Assembly: GCA_003601535.1 (NCBI GenBank)
Contig: PIXW01000041.1
Coordinates: 1-14,949 of the forward strand
Direction of reading: 5' to 3'
Source: ANME-2 cluster archaeon
GTDB lineage: Archaea; Halobacteriota; Methanosarcinia; Methanosarcinales; Methanogasteraceae
DNA: 14,949 nt
A program made the translations under genes and the position numbers. Shown here piece after piece: positions 6,875 through 13,352 of this stretch (its first letter is position 1; each line of letters begins with the position of its first letter). The notes below the pieces were generated by a model that worked only from the letters and a program-made list of their open reading frames with translations, did no database searches and was not told the origin of the DNA.

Positions 6875-7372
6875 CTAGTTCCGCACAGGCTCAATCACCA
6901 GCAGATCCTTCTGATCTGCGATCTCTTTTAAGAGATCGATCGCTGCTACGAGTTCTGACTTGCCTATCGCCTCAATTATCATGTACGCTGATGATTCGCC
7001 GTTGATCGCTGGCATCGCGACGGAGATATCAGTGACCTCTGCAAATCCTGTGCTGTCGATGTGGTCGATCGTGTCCTTGATATCGGTATGGATGATGTGT
7101 CCGATCAATATCACCGATTCCCGTTCGATCAGCGGATGCTCATCGATGCTGGCGACAGCAATACCGCTCTTCTCGAGCCGCTTGACCAGGAACTGCCGCT
7201 TGTTTTCATCGATCTCAAATACGATCTGTACCGGGATCTTGCCCCGTGATGTTCTCTGGTCGCGATGGTGCACGATGCTGATGATGTTGCCGCCGAGCGC
7301 AGACAGCGGGGTCAATGCTGCCAGTAGCTGACCTGGCTTATCCTGCAGTTCAAGGGTTGATGCGATTCGCAT
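6875..7372 (-). CDS. ACT-domain protein, predicted amino-acid regulator (COG2061-like)
   Basis: 165 residues from the ATG at 7372. It has two ACT-like parts. The first is MRIASTLELQDKPGQLLAAL then PLSALGGNIISIVHHRDQRT (1-40), a classic ACT opening. The second begins SVILIGHIIHTDIKDTIDHI (about 85-104) and is followed by AYMIIEAIGKSELVAAIDLL. Such proteins are described in methanogens as predicted allosteric regulators of homoserine dehydrogenase, binding an amino-acid effector. An upstream GTG/ATG extension (to 7468) would overlap the neighbouring Thi4 gene and add a non-conserved tail. The TATA-like element centred at 7400 and the ACT consensus both favour 7372. Downstream comes nurA rather than the usual homoserine dehydrogenase. 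Effector and partner are unproven. Confidence 0.83.
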   Translation of the reverse strand: MRIASTLELQDKPGQLLAALTPLSALGGNIISIVHHRDQRTSRGKIPVQIVFEIDENKRQFLVKRLEKSGIAVASIDEHPLIERESVILIGHIIHTDIKDTIDHIDSTGFAEVTDISVAMPAINGESSAYMIIEAIGKSELVAAIDLLKEIADQKDLLVIEPVRN

Positions 7373-7395
7373 TGAAACTGATATGATTTTTAAGG

Positions 7396-7404
7396 ATATT
7401 ATAA
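7396..7404 (-). promoter_or_regulatory. Probable TATA box of the ACT-nurA pair
   Basis: On the minus strand this reads TTATAATAT, centred 28 bases before the ATG at 7372. It lies in the 58-base gap behind the Thi4 gene. It supports the shorter start and an independent promoter for the ACT-nurA unit. Confidence 0.45.
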
Positions 7405-7430
7405 TCTTAGCTCTCGGGCGAATGCCATGC

Positions 7431-8189
7431 TCAAATAAGATCGATTGCAACCTCTGCTGCCCTCTCACCGGATAGCATCATCCCGCCAAAGATCGGACCC
7501 ATCCGGTGACCCCCAAAAACAGCATTTGCTGCCATACCCGTAACAACCAGTCCCGGATACACTTCTTTTGTGAAATCAAGAAGCGCATGCTCGCCGCGAT
7601 CTGCCCACATCGGCTGCTCACCCTGGACATGCAGAGCGTTCGGGACTTTCTTCTGCAGGACACTGCAGACCTCTGCATCATGTCCCGTACCATCGATCAC
7701 CACCTTTGATCGAATGGTCAGCGGATCGACATGCAGATGTGCCTTCGCAACCGGTGCCCAGTTGAGAACAAGCCCGGATACACGATCCTCCCTGATCATC
7801 ACGTCCTCCATGCTTATCAGATTAAAAATCCTGGCACCTGCACCAATCGCTGATGCTGCGATCCTGCAGACCGATTCGATCGAATCCGCTATATAGAGAC
7901 CCTCTCCGTATCCGGTATATCGAATCCCAAAGTCATCAAGAAATCTTCGTGCTTCTGCCTGCACCACGATTCTCGGAAACATCATGCCGCCACCCCACAT
8001 ACCGCCGCCTATTGCGATATCTCGCTCGAATATCACAACATCGGCGCCAGACTTTGCGAGGGTATATGCGGCAACGAGGTTCGCAGGTCCTGCACCAACA
8101 AGTGCGCAATCCACATCGGTGCATTCAAGAAACGATTTCGTGAACTCGGTAACAATTGCTCTGGTGATGCTGATTTCATCGATAGCCAT
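7431..8189 (-). CDS. thi4: Thi4-family thiazole synthase (archaeal, probably sulfide-dependent)
   Basis: 252 residues. Thi4 makes the adenylated thiazole precursor of thiamine from NAD and glycine. Yeast and plant enzymes give up a cysteine sulfur, whereas archaeal relatives use free sulfide with iron. Family marks are the nucleotide loop CALVGAGPANLVAAYTLA (28-45), IGGGMWGGGMMFPRIVV (60-76), GLYIADSIESVCRIAA (97-112), LHVDPLTIRSKVVIDGTGHD (152-171), PMWADRGEHALL (183-194) and the C-terminal GLVVTGMAANAV and MGPIFGGMMLSGERAAE. Thr168 precedes GHD, where I recall the plant enzyme having its donor Cys, so a catalytic sulfide-using enzyme is likelier. Archaeal members are often mislabelled ribose-1,5-bisphosphate isomerase. 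The third glycine of the nucleotide loop is Asn37. The ATG at 8189 has an ATTAAAG element centred about 28 bases upstream. Confidence 0.9.
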   Translation of the reverse strand: MAIDEISITRAIVTEFTKSFLECTDVDCALVGAGPANLVAAYTLAKSGADVVIFERDIAIGGGMWGGGMMFPRIVVQAEARRFLDDFGIRYTGYGEGLYIADSIESVCRIAASAIGAGARIFNLISMEDVMIREDRVSGLVLNWAPVAKAHLHVDPLTIRSKVVIDGTGHDAEVCSVLQKKVPNALHVQGEQPMWADRGEHALLDFTKEVYPGLVVTGMAANAVFGGHRMGPIFGGMMLSGERAAEVAIDLI

Positions 8190-8281
8190 GATTATCTGTT
8201 AGAAACGATGCTACTTTAATCTGTATGGCGTGCTGCGGCAACCTCCATCGCATCCCAAAAACATAACAATCCACAACAGAA

Positions 8282-8288
8282 TTATATA
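8282..8288 (+). promoter_or_regulatory. TATA box of the cyclophilin gene
   Basis: TTATATA is centred 25 bases before a GTG (8310) and 34 bases before the ATG (8319). It is the likely promoter for the cyclophilin and perhaps for the signalling genes that follow on the same strand. Confidence 0.45.
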
Positions 8289-8318
8289 CCACAAACCACA
8301 AAATTTTAGGTGATCGAC

Positions 8319-8864
8319 ATGAATAAGCAATTTATCATTGGCGCCGTGATGGCACTGGTCATCATTGTTAGCGGATGTGTGATGGTTGAAGACGAAAAGG
8401 AGAACCGGGTCGCAGTGATCGAGACTAACATGGGAACGATAACTGCTGAACTGTATGAAGAGCGAGCACCCATCACCACCTCGAACTTCATCGAACTGGC
8501 AGAACAGGGATTCTATGATGGTCTGATCTTTCACCGTGTGATCGATAACTTTGTGATCCAGGGCGGAGACCCGAAAGGCGATGGCACAGGCGGCTCTGGT
8601 AAGACCATCCCGCTGGAGATTCATCCTGAGTTAACCCATGTCGATGGCGCTCTTGCTATGGCGCGATCGCAGGATCCGAACAGCGCATCCAGCCAGTTCT
8701 ATATCTGCGATGGGGCGCAGCCGGAGCTCGATGGGAAATATGCGGTATTTGGTAGGGTGATTGATGGAATGGATGTTGTTCGAGCGATTGCAGAGGTAAA
8801 AACAGTGCGGGACAAGCCCGTGGAGGATGTTGTGATCATCAAGGTCTCTATCAAAAACCGCTGA
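8319..8864 (+). CDS. Lipoprotein cyclophilin-type peptidyl-prolyl isomerase
   Basis: 181 residues from the ATG at 8319. The N-terminus [20 protein letters not shown] is a lipoprotein-type signal with the lipobox VSGC, so the enzyme should be anchored outside the membrane. The rest is a compact single cyclophilin domain that speeds cis-trans isomerisation of peptidyl-proline bonds: [20 protein letters not shown], the active-site arginine in [52 protein letters not shown]. The Arg, Phe and Gln of FHR/FVIQ are present. A GTG at 8310 in the same frame would add three residues (MID), and its position 25 bases after the TATA box makes it a real alternative. AGGTGAT at 8308-8314 could serve the ATG as ribosome site. 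A response-regulator remnant begins eight bases downstream. Confidence 0.92.
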   Translation: MNKQFIIGAVMALVIIVSGCVMVEDEKENRVAVIETNMGTITAELYEERAPITTSNFIELAEQGFYDGLIFHRVIDNFVIQGGDPKGDGTGGSGKTIPLEIHPELTHVDGALAMARSQDPNSASSQFYICDGAQPELDGKYAVFGRVIDGMDVVRAIAEVKTVRDKPVEDVVIIKVSIKNR

Positions 8865-8872
8865 AAAATGGA

Positions 8873-8995
8873 ATGAAAATACTGGCAGTAGAGGACATAG
8901 AACAGAATCGACACCTGCTCCGGAAGGTCTTTGAGACCGGAAAGCCACGAACGAGAACTCGGTATTATGGGAGAGCGAAGATGGCACAGCAGTAA
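8873..8995 (+). pseudogene. Remnant of a response regulator receiver domain
   Basis: The ATG at 8873 opens a frame reading MKILAVEDIEQNRHLLRKVF, which is the first strand and first helix of a response-regulator receiver domain with its acidic pair (Glu7, Asp8). After about residue 22 the likeness ends. The frame continues as a basic tail and stops at 8995 (40 codons), before the phospho-acceptor Asp could appear. In another frame the DNA from about 8940 codes for the second half of a PAS domain. So a receiver-PAS protein, or two genes, seems to have lost about 100 receiver residues plus a half PAS domain, with a frame shift at the join. A single base indel would not explain both losses. Misassembly is the alternative. 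Confidence 0.65.
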
Positions 8996-11105
8996 GATGG
9001 CACAAGTATTCGATACCGACGGTTCTGTTGCTACCGCTGTCTGTGTGGGACGCGACGTAACCGAGCGTAAAGCCGCGGAGGAGGCGATGAGAACAGATGA
9101 GCTAGAGAAGGTAACCATTCTGAACAGCCTGTCAGAGCATGTGTTGTATCAGGATGCGGAGATGCGGATTCTATGGGCGAACCGCGCCGCAGGTGAATCG
9201 GTGGGTCTGACGCCTGATGAACTGGTGGGGCGTCATTGTTATGAGATATGGCATCAGCGCAGCGAACCGTGTGCGGGCTGCCCTGTCAGAAAAACCCATG
9301 AGACCGGTCAAACACAGGAAGGAGAGATGACCACCCCGGATGGAAGGGTCTGGTTCATACGAAGCGATCCGGTCCGGGATGCCGATGGCAATATCGTGGG
9401 TGCCGTCGAGACCACACTGGAGATAACCGAGCGCAAACGGGCAGAAAATGCGCTGCAAGAGTCGGAAGAGAGACTCGATTCCATGCTGCAGTCCATTGGT
9501 GACCATATAAGCATGATGGACAGAGACCTGAACATCATCTGGGCTAATAAAACCGCCATGAAAATCTTCGGGAATAATATTATTGGGAAAAAATGTTACG
9601 AAGTATATCATAGAAGAAAAGAACCTTGCGAGCCGCATCCCTGCCTTACACTCAGGACATTTCAGGATGGAAGGGTCCATGAGCATGATACGCAGGTGAT
9701 GGGTCAGAATGGGGAAATGAGATACTTCCACTGCACTGCCAATGTTGCATTAAAAGATAACGAAGGAAAACCTGCAGCAGTCATAGAAATTTCCAGAGAC
9801 ATAACACAGTGCAAGCTCACGGAGGAGGCGCTGCGAAAAAGCGCGGAGCAACTGAGAGAGACAAAGGATTATCTGGATAATATCATCGAAAGTTCTGCGG
9901 ATGCGATTGTTGTTGTGGATATGGATGGTACCGTGCGTTCATGGAACAAGGCAGCAGAAGACTACATGGGTTATGCTGCGGATGAGGTGATAGGATCGTC
10001 CAACAGGAAATTCTTCGCTGACCCCGAAGAACCAGAGAGAATAATGGAGATGGTGCTCCGGGATGGTATGCTTAAAAACTACAGGACGGCAGTGTTAAAT
10101 AACGATAGAAAGCCGGTGCAGATCAGCCTGTCCGCATCGCTCTTGAAGGATAGCGAGGGTGTGCCGATCGGAACTGTCCGTGTGAGCAGAGATATCACAA
10201 AAGAAGTGGAGCTGGAGGCACGGATAAAAGAAGAACGGGACAACCTGAATCTGATATTTGACAGCATGGTTGATGGCATATACATTGTATCAAAAGACTA
10301 TGAGATAGAGTTCATGAACAAAGTTCTGATCGGCGAGTTCGGAGACCGGGTCGGTACTATCTGCTATAAAGCGTTTCATAACAGGGAGGAGCCCTGTCCT
10401 CTCTGCAAAAATCAAGAGGTGATGAATGGAGAGACTGTGCACTGGGAGTGGAACTCCGGCAGGAGAAACAGGACTTACGACCTCATTGAGACGCCTCTGA
10501 AGAATATCGACGGCACCATATCAAAATTAACGATATTTAGAGATATCACTGAACGTAAGCGTGCAGAGGAAAAATTGCTGCGTGTTAGTAGAGACCGCGA
10601 AGAGATCTTTCAGGCGCTCGGTAATGCGGTTATAATCATCGATCCGGAATTCAATATTCTGGATGCCAACCGTCCTGTCATGGCAGCAACTGGAATGTCG
10701 GCTAAGGAACTTACAGGTAGGAAATGCTACGAAATAGCCCACAGAACCACTGAACCCCCGGAAAATTGTCCTGCGAAGAAATTGATGGCTTCTAAAGATT
10801 ACAAACCAGTCGAAAATGATATGGAAGCACTGGGAGGCATTTTTCTGGTTTCATGTACACCAGTAATCGAAGACGGTGATCTTGTGAAGATCATTCATAC
10901 TATGGCTGATATCACTGAACGTAAGCGTGCGGAAGAGAAACTTGAGAAGAAAATAGAGGAGCTAAGGAGATTTAACGAGATGACGGTAGAGAGGGAGCTT
11001 AAGATGGTGGAATTGAAGAAGGAGATAAACAGCCTTCTCCGAGGAGTGGGAAAGGAGCCTCGTTATAGGATACTCGAAGAAATTGACACAGGGACGAGCG
11101 AATGA
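8931..11105 (+). CDS. Multi-PAS sensory protein without kinase domain, N-terminally truncated
   Basis: 724 residues if TTG at 8931 is used. The true start is unclear, and ATG at 8967 or a later ATG is possible. Residues 1-51 are only the C-terminal half of a PAS domain (ERRWHSSKMAQVFDTDGSVA then GRDVTERKAAEEA). Five whole PAS domains follow: about 57-170, 176-300, 310-430, 436-548 and 554-670, each ending in a DITERKRAE-like linker. A charged coiled coil (664-710) ends it, with the tail RRFNEMTVERELKMVELKKE. No H-box, ATPase, GGDEF or receiver domain is present. PAS 1, 2, 4 and 5 carry a Cys/His signature (Cys103, His108, Cys114, Cys117; Cys222, His227, Cys233, Cys238; Cys478, His483, Cys489, Cys492; Cys599, His604, Cys613), suggesting metal, Fe-S or heme binding. 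PAS 3 lacks it. Soluble. The stop overlaps the next start (ATGA), so it is probably translated with the membrane kinase. Confidence 0.8.
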   Translation: MRPESHERELGIMGERRWHSSKMAQVFDTDGSVATAVCVGRDVTERKAAEEAMRTDELEKVTILNSLSEHVLYQDAEMRILWANRAAGESVGLTPDELVGRHCYEIWHQRSEPCAGCPVRKTHETGQTQEGEMTTPDGRVWFIRSDPVRDADGNIVGAVETTLEITERKRAENALQESEERLDSMLQSIGDHISMMDRDLNIIWANKTAMKIFGNNIIGKKCYEVYHRRKEPCEPHPCLTLRTFQDGRVHEHDTQVMGQNGEMRYFHCTANVALKDNEGKPAAVIEISRDITQCKLTEEALRKSAEQLRETKDYLDNIIESSADAIVVVDMDGTVRSWNKAAEDYMGYAADEVIGSSNRKFFADPEEPERIMEMVLRDGMLKNYRTAVLNNDRKPVQISLSASLLKDSEGVPIGTVRVSRDITKEVELEARIKEERDNLNLIFDSMVDGIYIVSKDYEIEFMNKVLIGEFGDRVGTICYKAFHNREEPCPLCKNQEVMNGETVHWEWNSGRRNRTYDLIETPLKNIDGTISKLTIFRDITERKRAEEKLLRVSRDREEIFQALGNAVIIIDPEFNILDANRPVMAATGMSAKELTGRKCYEIAHRTTEPPENCPAKKLMASKDYKPVENDMEALGGIFLVSCTPVIEDGDLVKIIHTMADITERKRAEEKLEKKIEELRRFNEMTVERELKMVELKKEINSLLRGVGKEPRYRILEEIDTGTSE
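10542..10564 (+). repeat. 23-base direct repeat, copy 1
   Basis: The 23 bases encoding DITERKRA at residue 538 are identical to 10908-10930. The copies are 366 bases apart, exactly 122 codons or one PAS module, and in the same frame. Confidence 0.85.
10908..10930 (+). repeat. 23-base direct repeat, copy 2
   Basis: This is the second copy of the repeat at 10542-10564, encoding DITERKRA at residue 660. The bases on either side differ between the copies. Confidence 0.85.
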
Positions 11106-13351
11106 AGATCCGGACAAAGTTTCTTGCTGTCATGTTATCGCTTGTGTTGATTACGGGCATGGCTACCCTCCTGATTGGCAGAACCATTGCAACAGGTATC
11201 ATCAAGGAACAGATTGGCAGTCATTTAGAGACCATCGCACAATCAAGAGCGCACCATATCGAGACGGTTTTGGCTGGTTACAAACAAGATACTGAGATGC
11301 TGGCAACAGGAATTCCTTTTAGAAATGTAGTGGATAAAAGCAAAAATTACACAGAGAGCATAGAGATGGCTAATCTGAGAATAAATGACACGATACAGTC
11401 TCGTGAAGATGTTTCAAGGATTCGAGTTCTGGATGAAAGTGGCATCGTAATTGCTTCCAGTCATGCGGATGTTGGATATGATGAAAGCATGAGTGAAATT
11501 TTCCTGAAAGGAAAAGAAGGAACTTACATCGGAGATATTCATACTTCCAGGTTCACCGGAAAGGATGTTCTGAGCGCGGCATCGCCTATCCTGGTGAATG
11601 GTAAATTCTCAGGGGTTGTTATTATAAACTTTGATGTAGACAAAATACTTGAGATAACAACAGATGAAACTGGTCTTGGCGAGACCGGAGAGCTATACGT
11701 CCTGGATAGAGACGGTTACATGATAACTCCACCGAGGTTTATTGCCGATACGCTCCCGAAGTATGATGTTGATCCAGAGTGTTTTGTCGGCACAGGGAAC
11801 CACAAAACAGCCGCAGCTTTATACAAAGATTATCGTGGTGTGGAGGTCTTAGGAACCCACGCGTCCATACCTGCGATGAACTGGTGCCTGGTGGCAGAGA
11901 TCGATGAAAAGGAAGCGTTTGCACCAGTTACCAGACTGACTGCTACGATGTTTTCTGTCCTTGCCGCTCTTTTGCTTCTGGGTACGGTAATCTGCATCCG
12001 GGTATCCGGAACGATAACAGACCCGATTGTGAAATTGCATCGTGGCACCGAAGAGATCATGAAAGGGAACCTGGATTACAAAGTCGGTACCGGAACAGAT
12101 GATGAGGTTGGAGAACTTTCAAGGGCATTTGATGCGATGGCTGCCAATCTGAAAGAATCCAGAAGAGAACTAAAAGAGTACAGTAAAGGTCTTGAGACGA
12201 AGGTGAAAGAGCGAACTGCGAGATTGGATGAGCTACTTAAGGAAAGTGAGCGGCAGAGGATTGCGATATTTAACATGCTGGAGGACGTCACCGAGACGAA
12301 GGATGACCTGATGTTGATGGGAGAGCGACTGAGGCAGAAATCCGAGGAACAGAAAGCCCTGCTCTCGACCATACCGGCATCCGTCTACTTCAAGGACAGG
12401 AATGGCAATTATATTGCAGCAAACAAGGCTTTTGCCGATAAGACCGGAACTCCGGTAGATGAAATAGCAGGTAAAACAGATTATGATTTCTTCCCGGAGA
12501 AGCAGGCGGACGCTTATAGAGCGGAGGATCAGGAAGTGATGGAATCAGGCGAACCAAAATACGGTATCGAGGAAGTCGTTACCAGAGCAGACGGTGAACC
12601 TATGTGGACTTCCACAAGCAAAAGTCCTTTCTTTGGTCATGATGGCGTTGTCATTGGTATGGTCGGGATAACACACAACATCACCGAGCTCAAAAACGCA
12701 GAAAACCGGATAAAAGCATCCCTGAAGGAAAAAGAGGTGCTTCTGCGGGAGATACACCATCGCGTAAAGAACAACCTCCAGGTCGTATCAAGCCTGCTCG
12801 ATATGCAGGCAAGAGGTGCCAGGAACGAAGATACGGTCGATGCGCTCACCGAATCCAGGAACCGGCTAAATGCGATGGCGCTCATCCACGCCCAATTATA
12901 TGAAAGCAGTGATTTATCAGAGATCAATATGAAGGGTTTTGTGGATACGTTGCTCATGCAGCTCTTCCAGAGTTATCAGGTTCAGGATACAACGATCACC
13001 CCGATCATTTCAATAGTCGATTATCCGTTTCCAATATCGATGGCAGTGCCTGTCGGGTTGATCATCAATGAACTGCTCACAAACGCCCTGAAATATGCTT
13101 TTGTCAACAGAAAGGAAGGAACGATCAAGGTCAGTCTAACCGCATCAGAGGAAGGCAGGATCAATCTGATGGTAAGTGATGATGGCACAGGACTGCCTGC
13201 CGGATTCGATATCAATGCAACCAGGACGCTTGGATTGCGTCTGGTAAAGATTCTCACAGAGGATCAGTTGCGAGGGAACTTAGAGGTCCTCAGTAAAGAA
13301 GGGACAACATTTAATATAGAATTCGATATAAGAACCAATGGTGGAGTTTGA
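11102..13351 (+). CDS. Membrane sensor histidine kinase, dCache-HAMP-PAS-HisKA_2-HATPase
   Basis: 749 residues. Transmembrane helix 1 (about 7-29) is followed by an extracellular double-Cache-like sensor (about 35-275; RIRVLDESGIVIASS, GYMITPPRF, GTHASIPAMNWCLVAEID). Then come transmembrane helix 2 (about 278-300), a HAMP linker (ITDPIVKLHRGTEEIMKGNL onward), a coiled coil (350-415), a PAS domain (418-530) and the kinase core. The H-box LREIHHRVKNNLQVVSSLL (from 548) gives the likely phospho-acceptor His552 and marks the HisKA_2 subfamily. ATP-binding marks are the N-box INELLTNALKYAF (655-667), SDDGTGLPAGF (692-702) and TLGLRLVKIL (709-718). All key residues are present, so it should be active, sensing a small ligand such as an organic or amino acid outside. 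The ATG overlaps the previous stop, and it ends within two bases of the next gene's start. Confidence 0.92.
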   Translation: MKIRTKFLAVMLSLVLITGMATLLIGRTIATGIIKEQIGSHLETIAQSRAHHIETVLAGYKQDTEMLATGIPFRNVVDKSKNYTESIEMANLRINDTIQSREDVSRIRVLDESGIVIASSHADVGYDESMSEIFLKGKEGTYIGDIHTSRFTGKDVLSAASPILVNGKFSGVVIINFDVDKILEITTDETGLGETGELYVLDRDGYMITPPRFIADTLPKYDVDPECFVGTGNHKTAAALYKDYRGVEVLGTHASIPAMNWCLVAEIDEKEAFAPVTRLTATMFSVLAALLLLGTVICIRVSGTITDPIVKLHRGTEEIMKGNLDYKVGTGTDDEVGELSRAFDAMAANLKESRRELKEYSKGLETKVKERTARLDELLKESERQRIAIFNMLEDVTETKDDLMLMGERLRQKSEEQKALLSTIPASVYFKDRNGNYIAANKAFADKTGTPVDEIAGKTDYDFFPEKQADAYRAEDQEVMESGEPKYGIEEVVTRADGEPMWTSTSKSPFFGHDGVVIGMVGITHNITELKNAENRIKASLKEKEVLLREIHHRVKNNLQVVSSLLDMQARGARNEDTVDALTESRNRLNAMALIHAQLYESSDLSEINMKGFVDTLLMQLFQSYQVQDTTITPIISIVDYPFPISMAVPVGLIINELLTNALKYAFVNRKEGTIKVSLTASEEGRINLMVSDDGTGLPAGFDINATRTLGLRLVKILTEDQLRGNLEVLSKEGTTFNIEFDIRTNGGV
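13341..13346 (+). promoter_or_regulatory. Ribosome binding site deciding the hybrid-kinase start
   Basis: GTGGAG lies six bases before the ATG at 13353. It is well placed for that start and cannot serve the in-frame ATG at 13338, which lies upstream of it. Confidence 0.5.
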
Positions 13352-13352
13352 T

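Noticed and set aside
7373..7468. N-terminal extension of the ACT protein to 7468
   Set aside because: It would overlap the end of the Thi4 gene. The added residues are not ACT-like, and the TATA-like box lies inside the extension.
8211..8624. Minus-strand frame of 137 codons opposite the cyclophilin
   Set aside because: The cyclophilin frame has clear catalytic motifs. The opposite frame is a shadow with no family resemblance.
9340..9677. Shared GGATGGAAGGGTC at about 9340 and 9665
   Set aside because: It is a short match at non-equivalent places in two PAS domains (DGRVW and DGRVH). It is likely chance codon sharing, unlike the 23-base repeat.
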